Assembly: GCA_934373295.1 (NCBI GenBank)
Contig: CAKROK010000036.1
Coordinates: 1 to 21,392 of the forward strand
DNA from: an uncultured Christensenellaceae bacterium
GTDB taxonomy: Bacteria; Bacillota; Clostridia; Christensenellales; Christensenellaceae
Length of the DNA stretch: 21,392 bases
Reading direction: 5' to 3'
In this document: in pieces, positions 1-6,404 of the stretch
Layout: the number at the start of each line of letters is the position of its first letter
How positions within the stretch are numbered: position 1 is the first letter of the stretch
Notes under the pieces: model-generated
What the model was told of the DNA's origin: nothing
Databases searched by the model: none
What the model saw: the letters and a program-made list of their open reading frames with translations, nothing else
Program-made: the position numbers and the translations under genes

Positions 1-333
1 GAGGCGGCGCTGTTCACTTCTGCGGATTTTAACGCGGGCATGATGGACGAACATGACGCGATAGCGTTCGGCTGCCCGTCCATGGGTGACGAGGTGCTCG
101 AGGAGGACGAGTTTGAGCCCATGTTCACGGAGTGTGAGGCGCAGCTCAACGGAAAGACCATCGCGCTTTTCGGCTCATACGGCTGGGGCGACGGCGAATG
201 GATGCGCAACTGGGAGGAGACCTGCAAAAACGACGGAGCTATACTCGCCTGTGATTTCGTGATCTGCAACGAAGAGCCGGACGACGAGGCTAAGGCGGCG
301 TGTGCTGAATTAGGAAAAGCACTGGTCAAGTAA
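1..333 (+). CDS. Flavodoxin, short-chain (5' end missing)
   Basis: The frame is open from the first base, so the start lies before the window; about 110 residues are visible of the usual 140 or so. The visible part carries two FMN-contacting loops typical of flavodoxins. One is AFGCPSMGDE, equivalent to the family's GSPTxG loop, and the other is LFGSYGWGDGEWM, the loop that packs an aromatic residue on the isoalloxazine ring. The run of acidic residues (EEDEFEP) between them is also typical. Flavodoxins are soluble cytoplasmic electron carriers that can replace ferredoxin. What is upstream is not visible. The gene ends 109 bases before the next start, which has its own promoter candidate. No terminator hairpin was seen after the stop. 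Confidence 0.9.
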   Translation, partial: EAALFTSADFNAGMMDEHDAIAFGCPSMGDEVLEEDEFEPMFTECEAQLNGKTIALFGSYGWGDGEWMRNWEETCKNDGAILACDFVICNEEPDDEAKAACAELGKALVK

Positions 334-357
334 ATAAAAAAACACTGCTTTCATTTG

Positions 358-386
358 TTGATAAATGGCTGAAAATATAGTATTAT
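358..386 (+). promoter_or_regulatory. Sigma-A type promoter for the ketopantoate-reductase-like gene
   Basis: A -35 box TTGATA (358-363) and a -10 box TATTAT (381-386) are separated by exactly 17 bases. They lie about 55 bases ahead of the chosen start at 442. Boxes and spacing are seen directly; use as a promoter is inferred. Confidence 0.6.
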
Positions 387-441
387 ATAAAAATAGATAA
401 CGATAGAATGTATGTTTTCATACAAAAGGAGCTTTAATACT

Positions 442-1263
442 ATGAAAGCAGCTGTTTTTGGCGGCGGAGAAGCCGCGGTGAATATCGGCAGGGCGCTCAT
501 AAAGGGCGGGTGCTCTACGGAGATAATTTCAGACGACATAATAACCTGCGACGGGGCGTGCGTCCATTCGGCGAACATGATGCGCGGAAAATACGACCTC
601 ATCGTGCTGACGGAGGACGCGGACGAAAAGGACCTCTGCTGGCAGATCGGTCAGTTTTTGGCGGACGACGCGCTCGTGCTGTCCGTACAGCCCTCTTTCC
701 CCGAGGATGTGCTGAGCGGATATTTCGGACGCGACAAGGTGGTAATGGGAGCATATGACGGCAAGCTGATGCTGCAAAATGCGGCGGGAGCGCAGAAAAT
801 CGCCGAGCTGACGGGCGCGCAGATATCTTCTGACGTGGCGAAGAAGCGCTTTTGCGAGATAGCGCAGGCGGCGTTCGGATGCGTATGCTCGCTCGCGGGA
901 TGCAGCATGAGCGTACTTGCATCCAGCGACGCATGGTTAGAGCTGATGGCGGGAATAGTGCGCGAATTTTCCGACGTATGCGCGGCGGAGAAGGTCTATG
1001 ACATAACCGTAGGCGGATATCCCATAGCCGATCTCATAACCATGAAGGGATTTATAAAGAAAAAGTATCCCGTAAAAAAGCTGATAGAGGTCGTACCGGA
1101 TTATTCAAAGCTCACCCCCGTATCGGAAATGGGGTGCATAGTGTCGTATGCGGACAAGAACGGATTAGATGTCCCCAAATGTAAAAGGATGCTTGAGCTG
1201 CTAAAGGACATAAGCGCGGGCAAGCTCAAGAGAGGACCGCAGAATTTGAAGGAATTTTGCTGA
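442..1263 (+). CDS. Ketopantoate reductase (PanE/ApbA)-like protein lacking the usual catalytic residues
   Basis: The start at 442 is preferred over an in-frame ATG at 412 because AAGGAG (426-431) sits 10 bases before it and the Rossmann motif then begins at residue 6. The product is 273 aa. The N-terminus MKAAVFGGGEAA is a degenerate GxGxxG nucleotide-binding loop. Residues 51-104 (YDLIVLTEDA...VVLSVQPS-like...VVMGAY) follow the ketopantoate reductase pattern. The C-terminal part (G231-I257, with K.GLDVP..K.MLELLKDI) matches the family's helical C-terminal domain. In my hand alignment the catalytic lysine position is Glu139 and the nearby conserved asparagines are replaced. True pantothenate-pathway activity is therefore doubtful; this may be a divergent dehydrogenase of unknown substrate. 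It forms a single-gene unit with its own promoter and terminator. Confidence 0.6.
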   Translation: MKAAVFGGGEAAVNIGRALIKGGCSTEIISDDIITCDGACVHSANMMRGKYDLIVLTEDADEKDLCWQIGQFLADDALVLSVQPSFPEDVLSGYFGRDKVVMGAYDGKLMLQNAAGAQKIAELTGAQISSDVAKKRFCEIAQAAFGCVCSLAGCSMSVLASSDAWLELMAGIVREFSDVCAAEKVYDITVGGYPIADLITMKGFIKKKYPVKKLIEVVPDYSKLTPVSEMGCIVSYADKNGLDVPKCKRMLELLKDISAGKLKRGPQNLKEFC

Positions 1264-1286
1264 ACAAAAAAGAGAAGAGAACAAAG

Positions 1287-1333
1287 AACCCCGTAGGGCG
1301 GGATAGAAAAATCTTGCCTTGCGGGGTTTTTCT
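1287..1333 (+). terminator. Rho-independent terminator after the ketopantoate-reductase-like gene
   Basis: Bases 1287-1304 pair with 1311-1328 in an 18-bp stem with several G-U pairs (outer part AACCCCG/CGGGGTT). The loop is 6 bases, and a T-rich run (1327-1333) follows. It begins 24 bases after the stop codon. Confidence 0.85.
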
Positions 1334-1337
1334 GCGT

Positions 1338-1384
1338 CAAGCCCGGTCGGCGTACTGATAAGTACAGCCGACTGCGGCTTGCTT
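1338..1384. repeat. Imperfect long hairpin without a T-run
   Basis: The left arm CAAGCC..GTCGGC.GTACT pairs with the right arm AGTAC.GCCGAC..GGCTTG, with small bulges and a short loop. Neither strand has a run of T directly after the stem, so it does not look like a terminator. The cdd gene (minus strand) ends about 100 bases away. It could be a REP-like dispersed element or part of the cdd 3' UTR. Apart from the T-rich and A-rich stretches, nothing else stands out between 1385 and 1486. Confidence 0.4.
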
Positions 1385-1486
1385 GAAAAATGACGAAAAA
1401 TCAGGATTTTTTGATAGTCTAATTATTTCCAAAAACAAATTTTGAAAAAAGTTGCTGCAAGAAATTAGTATAGGTTTAATTGAACT

Positions 1487-1903
1487 TTAAGAATGATAAT
1501 CCTCGTTTTCATCAAAGGCGACGAAGGGCAGGGGGCATAGCTCGGCGATGGTGTGCTCCCAAATGATGTGCGTCGGGCCGCTGATGTACACGGGGACTTC
1601 GCTGTTTGCGCAAAATTCTGTCATGACCTGACGACATGCGAGACAGGGGGCGCTGTCCTCATCACAACCGCCGACGGCAGCAAGCGCGGTGAACTTCCTA
1701 CAGCCCTCGCTCACCATCTTGAACATGGCCGTGCGCTCGGCGCAGATCGTCATGCCGTAGCTCGCGTTTTCGATGTTGCAGCCGGTGTAAATCTTTCCGT
1801 CAATGCCCAAAACTGCCGCGCCCACCATGAATTTTGAATAGGGGGTATAGGCATTTTCTCTTGCCTTCCACGCGGCTTCGACTAATTGCTCTTTTGTGAC
1901 CAT
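1487..1903 (-). CDS. cdd: Cytidine deaminase
   Basis: This enzyme hydrolytically deaminates cytidine and deoxycytidine to uridine and deoxyuridine in pyrimidine salvage, in the cytoplasm. The product is 138 aa, the normal size for the small homotetrameric class. Zinc and catalytic residues are all visible: TICAERTA (Cys54, catalytic Glu56) and APCLACRQ (Cys87, Cys90). The substrate-contact motif CNIENASYG is at residues 42-50. The ATG at 1903 was chosen because AGGAGG (1913-1918) lies 9 bases upstream; the in-frame TTG at 1921 would overlap that site. It is transcribed divergently from the two-component operon. Confidence 0.95.
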   Translation of the reverse strand: MVTKEQLVEAAWKARENAYTPYSKFMVGAAVLGIDGKIYTGCNIENASYGMTICAERTAMFKMVSEGCRKFTALAAVGGCDEDSAPCLACRQVMTEFCANSEVPVYISGPTHIIWEHTIAELCPLPFVAFDENEDYHS

Positions 1904-1938
1904 AATTTTTTTCCTCCTCAAAAGAAGTCTTTTTTATC

Positions 1939-1968
1939 ATTATACATCCCGAACATGAGGTTATACAA
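1939..1968 (-). promoter_or_regulatory. Promoter for cdd
   Basis: On the minus strand, TTGTAT (1963-1968) and TATAAT (1939-1944) are 18 bases apart, about 35 bases ahead of the cdd start. A perfect -10 box with a 4/6 -35 box makes this a reasonable sigma-A candidate. Confidence 0.6.
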
Positions 1969-1990
1969 GATGAAGTTTACAATATAACAG

Positions 1991-2019
1991 TTTTTTGAAA
2001 GCGGCTCATCTGATATAAT
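1991..2019 (+). promoter_or_regulatory. Extended -10 promoter for the two-component operon
   Basis: TGATATAAT (2011-2019) is a perfect extended -10 element ahead of the response regulator start. The -35 region at 17-base spacing is only TTTTTT. TTGAAA (1995-2000) is close to consensus but just 13 bases away, too near to serve as a normal -35. Extended -10 promoters are known to tolerate a weak -35. Confidence 0.55.
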
Positions 2020-2045
2020 TAGAAAAACAGGGGGTGAGAGGTGAA

Positions 2046-2705
2046 ATGATAAGAATACTCGTCGTTGAGGACGACAGGGATATTTCAACACTGATACAAA
2101 TAGCGCTAGGACAGGCGGGATATGATGTCTTTTCGGCGTATGACGGCGCTGCGGGGGCGGATATCGTCGAAAAAGAGCGGTTTGACCTGATACTTTTAGA
2201 CATAATGCTACCCGAAATAGATGGGTATGAGCTGTTTTCATATATAAGGGAATACTCCGTTCCTGTGATATTCATAACGGCGCGGGGCGAGATAGAGGAC
2301 AAGGCGAGGGCGTTCCACATGGGCGCGGACGACTATCTCGTAAAGCCGTTTGAGGTGGACGAGCTTATTTTAAGGGTGGAAAACATATTGCGCCTGCACG
2401 GATATAAAAACGACCTGCTGACAATAAAGGACGTGGTGATGGACGTGGATGCAAGGACGGTCAAAAAGGCGGGGGAGGAGATCCCGCTCACGCCCAAGGA
2501 ATACGAGCTTCTGCACATACTTTTGAGGAACAAGGGCAGGGCGTTGTCTCGATTTGCGCTATACGAGCGCGTATGGGGCGAGGAGGCGGACAGAGACACG
2601 AGGACGCTGGAAATACACATAACGCGGCTGAGAAAAAAGCTGGGGCTGGATAGGCAAATAGCGTCCGTGCATAAGGTGGGATATGTTTTAAAGGAGAATA
2701 TATGA
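2046..2705 (+). CDS. OmpR/PhoB-family response regulator
   Basis: A DNA-binding regulator of 219 aa, activated by phosphotransfer from the kinase encoded next to it. The receiver domain covers residues 1-115: acidic pair Asp9-Asp10, phosphoacceptor Asp52 (LILLDIMLP), Thr78 and Lys100 (DDYLVKPF). The winged-helix output domain covers residues 125-218 (LTPKEYELLHILLRNKG, TLEIHITRLRKKLG, VHKVGYVL). The ATG at 2046 was preferred over the in-frame GTG at 2034 because the protein then starts at the usual MIRILVVEDD. A G-rich site at 2031-2036 lies 9 bases upstream. Its stop overlaps the kinase start in an ATGA junction, which implies translational coupling. Target genes cannot be read from the sequence; autoregulation of this operon is likely but inferred. 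Confidence 0.95.
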   Translation: MIRILVVEDDRDISTLIQIALGQAGYDVFSAYDGAAGADIVEKERFDLILLDIMLPEIDGYELFSYIREYSVPVIFITARGEIEDKARAFHMGADDYLVKPFEVDELILRVENILRLHGYKNDLLTIKDVVMDVDARTVKKAGEEIPLTPKEYELLHILLRNKGRALSRFALYERVWGEEADRDTRTLEIHITRLRKKLGLDRQIASVHKVGYVLKENI

Positions 2706-4042
2706 GCCTTTCAAAAAAGGTAGTATTGACGGTCGCTGCGGTGGTGTTCTGCGCATTTTCCGTCGGCGGGACGATAATGCTCGCAAACAACTACGGCATA
2801 GCGCTCGATGAGGCGATAAGCCAGAATTCGCGCAGATGGAGGATGACGTGCTATACGCTTGAGAGCAGGTTGGTTTCGAATAGATTAAAGGGGGAGGACT
2901 TTGACGCAGACCGGCTTGCGCAGTACGCAGATCAAATGACCTCATATGCCGAGGGAGAGGAGCTTGAGATAACGGATGCGGACGGAAACGTGATATTTTC
3001 CAGCTTGAGCGGAGAAACGAAAAATATGCCGAATGACGACAGCTATGCCGTAAACTGCGAAAACGGGGGATATTACAACTGGTTCGTATCGTCCGTAAAT
3101 GCGCAGGGCAGGGAGCTTAAAGCGATAGGGCGATATGACGTCACGGGCGTTTTTGACGAAAGACGGCGGCAGTATTTTTCGTTTTTGATGATCGAGCTTG
3201 CGGTGATGCTTTGCGCGGGATGCGCGGCGTATATCATATCAAGGAGGATAACCGGGCCGTTAAAGAGCCTTGAAAAGACGGCGCGGCGCATATCTGCGGG
3301 GGATCTTTCGCTGAGGACGAGCATAGAGACGAATGACGAGATAGGCTCGCTCGGCAGGAGCTTTGACAACATGGTGAGGGAGCTTGAAAGGCAGATAGAC
3401 AACAGGACGGCGTTTGTCGCGGATTTTTCGCATGAGCTAAAGACGCCCATGACGTCCGTGGTGGGTTACGCGGATATTTTACGGACGCAGATATTGGACG
3501 AGCGGGAAAAGTACGAATACGCGGATAAGATATATAAGAACGGAAAGAGGCTGGAGGCATTGTGTGAAAAGATGCTGTCCATGCTCGAGCTTTCGAGCAG
3601 GAAAATTCAGCTTGAGCCTGTAAGTACGGGGAAAATAATGAGGGGGCTTGAGCAGATATTCGACGGCGAAAAAACGATAAAATATGAAACAGAGGATGCG
3701 CGGGTGATATGCGACTATGACCTGATTTTGACGCTTTTGAGGAATCTGACGGAAAACGCGGTAAAGGCTTCAAATGGATCGGACGTAAAAATTATCGGAA
3801 AAGTCACGGATGGAAGATATCGCTTTTGCGTAGAGGACAACGGAAGGGGCATGGACGAAAGGGCGCTTTCGAGGATAACCGAGCCGTTTTTTAAGGCGGA
3901 CGGAGCGAGAAGCGGCACGGGAAACGGCATAGGGCTTTCGATATGCAAGAGCATCTGCGACGCCTTTAATACGCAGCTTGAGATAAAAAGCGAGGCCGGA
4001 AAGGGGACGCAGGCGGCGTTTTATCTGGAGGTGGCCGAATGA
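2702..4042 (+). CDS. Membrane sensor histidine kinase with HAMP domain
   Basis: The 446-aa partner of the preceding regulator. Layout: TM1 (about 7-28), an extracytoplasmic sensor region of about 130 residues (30-157) with no recognised fold, TM2 (about 160-180), HAMP (about 180-232), a dimerisation/phosphoacceptor domain with His244 (DFSHELKTPM), and an ATPase domain. The ATPase boxes are N (Asn352 in LTENAVKAS), G1 (VEDNGRGMDE, 377-386), F (EPFFKAD) and G2 (GTGNGIGLS, 405-413). All catalytic boxes are intact. AAGGAG at 2691-2696 precedes the ATG by 5 bases. The stop overlaps the next start (ATGA), so three genes are translationally coupled. The two following genes encode exported proteins, so the sensed signal is probably envelope or extracellular (inference). 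Confidence 0.95.
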   Translation: MSLSKKVVLTVAAVVFCAFSVGGTIMLANNYGIALDEAISQNSRRWRMTCYTLESRLVSNRLKGEDFDADRLAQYADQMTSYAEGEELEITDADGNVIFSSLSGETKNMPNDDSYAVNCENGGYYNWFVSSVNAQGRELKAIGRYDVTGVFDERRRQYFSFLMIELAVMLCAGCAAYIISRRITGPLKSLEKTARRISAGDLSLRTSIETNDEIGSLGRSFDNMVRELERQIDNRTAFVADFSHELKTPMTSVVGYADILRTQILDEREKYEYADKIYKNGKRLEALCEKMLSMLELSSRKIQLEPVSTGKIMRGLEQIFDGEKTIKYETEDARVICDYDLILTLLRNLTENAVKASNGSDVKIIGKVTDGRYRFCVEDNGRGMDERALSRITEPFFKADGARSGTGNGIGLSICKSICDAFNTQLEIKSEAGKGTQAAFYLEVAE

Positions 4043-4698
4043 AAAGAACGATCGTGATTTTATGCGCGGCGATGACGGCAATAGCGCTGGTGCTGTGCCC
4101 GTTCATATACTTTAAGATATCGGACGGGTCGCGGCTCAACAGGAGCTTTTCCATGAGCGGCCTTCCCGAAATAGAAGTCCAGCCGAGTGAGATAGAGCTG
4201 ATAAACGACGTGACAAGCTATCTCGAAAATGGCGGGGAAGCGATAGAGGGACAGGCTGGCCCGGACGAGATGCGCGAGGCGCTTGCGGTATTTTTTGAAA
4301 AAACCGACTTTCCCGATGAGCTTTCGGGGATGATACTTGGCTCGGTCTTATCTACGTCGTTTATCGACGCATATGAGATTTCGGGATGCACCACGTATTC
4401 CTGCGTAAACAAGCTGGAAACGGAAAAGATAGAGGTGTTCGATTTGGGATATACAATAGACGATGCGTCGGGGACGGTGATATCGTTTTATGCGCAGTTA
4501 AACGGGAATGTCGCGATAGAAAATGCGGAGGAAGAGAGAACGGCGCTCATGGAAAAATACCTTTCGTATACCACGCTGGACGCGCTTGGAGATTGGAGCT
4601 ACAACGGCGCGAGATATTTTTCAAAAAAAGCGGGGCTTTATCTAAATGTGGAGCTTTCCCAAAAAAGCGACAGGATATTCATAGGGCTGGAGCGCTGA
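4039..4698 (+). CDS. Single-pass membrane protein of unknown function, coupled to the two-component system
   Basis: I do not recognise this 219-aa protein. It has an uncleaved-looking N-terminal hydrophobic segment (residues 4-25, ending FIYFKISDG) followed by about 190 residues predicted to lie outside the membrane. That part carries two close cysteines (Cys117 and Cys122 in SGCTTYSC) which could form a disulphide. The start overlaps the kinase stop in an ATGA junction. The following M1 peptidase lipoprotein gene starts 63 bases downstream with no terminator between. An accessory factor that modulates the kinase or assists the peptidase is a reasonable guess from position only. No known domain was seen. 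Confidence 0.7.
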   Translation: MKRTIVILCAAMTAIALVLCPFIYFKISDGSRLNRSFSMSGLPEIEVQPSEIELINDVTSYLENGGEAIEGQAGPDEMREALAVFFEKTDFPDELSGMILGSVLSTSFIDAYEISGCTTYSCVNKLETEKIEVFDLGYTIDDASGTVISFYAQLNGNVAIENAEEERTALMEKYLSYTTLDALGDWSYNGARYFSKKAGLYLNVELSQKSDRIFIGLER

Positions 4699-4718
4699 CG
4701 GAAACAATTTAGAAAAGT

Positions 4719-4761
4719 AACAGGAGTACACTTTAAAAAAACAGAACAGGAGAGTGTACTC
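4719..4761 (+). promoter_or_regulatory. Hairpin presenting the ribosome binding site of the M1 peptidase gene
   Basis: A perfect 9-bp inverted repeat, GAGTACACT (4724-4732) and AGTGTACTC (4753-4761), abuts the start codon at 4762. The AGGAG ribosome binding site (4748-4752) is the last part of its 20-base loop. AACAGGAG also occurs twice as a direct repeat (4719-4726 and 4745-4752), one copy beside each arm. This may be an RNA control element or a protein operator; neither is shown. Confidence 0.5.
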
Positions 4762-6309
4762 ATGAAAAGAATAATTTTGATTATGCTTGCGGCGATTATG
4801 CTGATAGCGGCGGGATGCTCGGGAGGAAGCGCAAATGAGCTGCCCCAAAGCAGCGCCGCGGCACAACCGACCGCGCAGGCGGCGAAAACACCCGAGCCGA
4901 CGCCCGAGCCAAACGCACTCGCGGTAAACGAAAACGCGGATAAGGCGAGCAATTTTACGCTGGAAATAACGCTTGACCCCGAAAAGCACAGCTTGAGCGT
5001 AAATCAGAAGATAGACTACCTAAACCCGAGCGGGGATGCGCTTTCGCAGATATACTTCAACGTCATACCGGATGCGTTTAAAAAGGACGGCGGCGGGACG
5101 AGCGTGAAGAGCATAAAAATAGCGGGCGAACAGACGAGCATGAAAAACGTGAAGGGGACGGTCTATAGTGCGGACATCCCCACGCCCGTAAAAAAGGGAA
5201 AGCGGACGGAGATAGAGCTGGTTTATGAGGTAAATATACCAAATATAGTGAACAGATTCGGCTATCAGGAGACGTATTTTAACCTGGGCAACTTCATAAT
5301 AACGCCGGCGGTCTATGAAAAGGGCGGATATGTCTCACAGCCGTACGTGGACCTTGGAGACGCGTTTTATACGGATATAGCGAACTACGACGTTAAGATA
5401 AATGTGCCGGAGGGCTACAAGACGGCCGCGACAGGTGAAAAGGGAGAGGACGGAGCATACCACGCGAAAAACGTCCGCGACTTCGCCTTTTGCGCAAGCG
5501 ACAAATATGAGACGCTGGAGACGGACGCGAACGGAGTGAAGGTCACGGCGTATTTCGGGAGCGAGCTTGAGCTAACGGCGAAAAGGGTGATAGACGTGGC
5601 GAAAAAATCGCTAATATTATTGAGCGAAAAATTCGGACAGTATCCGTATAAAACGCTGGACGTGGTCATGAACGGGCTGACGAGCGGCGTAAACGGGATG
5701 GAGTATCCCGCGCTGATAATGATAGCGCCGGAGGTGCCGCTGGAGGTGTTTGCGGACGAGGGGATGGACTATGACACGGATCAAAACGCAGTGCCTACAG
5801 TGCTTTCATTGGACGACTCGGTGTGCCACGAGGTCGCGCATCAGTGGTTTTACGGGATAGTGGGCAACAACCAGGTGACCGAGGCGTGGCTGGACGAGGG
5901 CTTCGCGAGATTTTGCGAATTTCTATACGAGAGCACATATCCGCCCCATCTGACGGAGGAAAACGAGTATTTCTTAAAGGAAAATAGAATGAAAAGCATC
6001 GCAGAGAGTGTGATGGGAGACGGAGATGACGATACGCAGGACTCGAAAGACGACCGGCCAAAGCTCACGAAATCGCTGTATTATTGGATGGAAAACGACG
6101 CGATGAGCTATTCGGATATATATGAATACGGCTCGGCGCTGATATATTCCATATACAATGAGATGGGCGAGGAGGAATTCTTCAAGGCGGCGAAGGAATA
6201 CGTAAAAACGTTTAAATACGGCTTTGTCACGACGGAGGATTTCAAGGAATTCTGGTCAAAAAGGGCGGATGTAAAGGGAATACTGGTCGCATTTATAGCA
6301 GAAGATTAG
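4762..6309 (+). CDS. M1-family zinc metallopeptidase, lipoprotein
   Basis: A 515-aa surface-anchored peptidase. The N-terminus is a lipoprotein signal with lipobox LIAAGC (Cys19 lipidated). A Ser/Ala/Pro/Glu-rich linker follows (about 20-55), then a beta-rich N-terminal domain (about 65-260) and a gluzincin catalytic domain. Zinc motif: HEVAH (His356, Glu357, His360), with Glu379 in the EAWLDEG helix 19 residues on. GMEYP (312-316) stands where M1 enzymes have GxMEN, the N-terminus recognition loop. The change of the Asn to Tyr and the small C-terminal region suggest a short bacterial M1 variant rather than a classical aminopeptidase. It probably trims extracellular peptides. The ATG is supported by AGGAG 9 bases upstream. 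It is last in the two-component operon and is followed by a terminator. Confidence 0.88.
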   Translation: MKRIILIMLAAIMLIAAGCSGGSANELPQSSAAAQPTAQAAKTPEPTPEPNALAVNENADKASNFTLEITLDPEKHSLSVNQKIDYLNPSGDALSQIYFNVIPDAFKKDGGGTSVKSIKIAGEQTSMKNVKGTVYSADIPTPVKKGKRTEIELVYEVNIPNIVNRFGYQETYFNLGNFIITPAVYEKGGYVSQPYVDLGDAFYTDIANYDVKINVPEGYKTAATGEKGEDGAYHAKNVRDFAFCASDKYETLETDANGVKVTAYFGSELELTAKRVIDVAKKSLILLSEKFGQYPYKTLDVVMNGLTSGVNGMEYPALIMIAPEVPLEVFADEGMDYDTDQNAVPTVLSLDDSVCHEVAHQWFYGIVGNNQVTEAWLDEGFARFCEFLYESTYPPHLTEENEYFLKENRMKSIAESVMGDGDDDTQDSKDDRPKLTKSLYYWMENDAMSYSDIYEYGSALIYSIYNEMGEEEFFKAAKEYVKTFKYGFVTTEDFKEFWSKRADVKGILVAFIAED

Positions 6310-6316
6310 AAAATGG

Positions 6317-6344
6317 GCATCTCTTATAATAAGAGATGCTTTTT
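6317..6344 (+). terminator. Rho-independent terminator of the two-component/M1 peptidase operon
   Basis: GCATCTCTT (6317-6325) and AAGAGATGC (6331-6339) form a perfect 9-bp stem with a 5-base loop. TTTTT (6340-6344) follows directly. Confidence 0.92.
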
Positions 6345-6347
6345 ATC

Positions 6348-6376
6348 TTGAAAAAACGACGGAAAAGCGGTATTAT
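6348..6376 (+). promoter_or_regulatory. Promoter for the pyruvyl transferase family gene
   Basis: TTGAAA (6348-6353) and TATTAT (6371-6376) are 17 bases apart, just after the previous terminator and about 30 bases ahead of the start at 6405. Confidence 0.65.
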
Positions 6377-6404
6377 ATTGCAAACAATAAGTTAGGGGGA
6401 TATT

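Noticed and set aside
2034..2045. GTG start for the response regulator
   Set aside because: It would add MRGE before the conserved MIRILVVEDD start and would lie inside the G-rich ribosome binding site.
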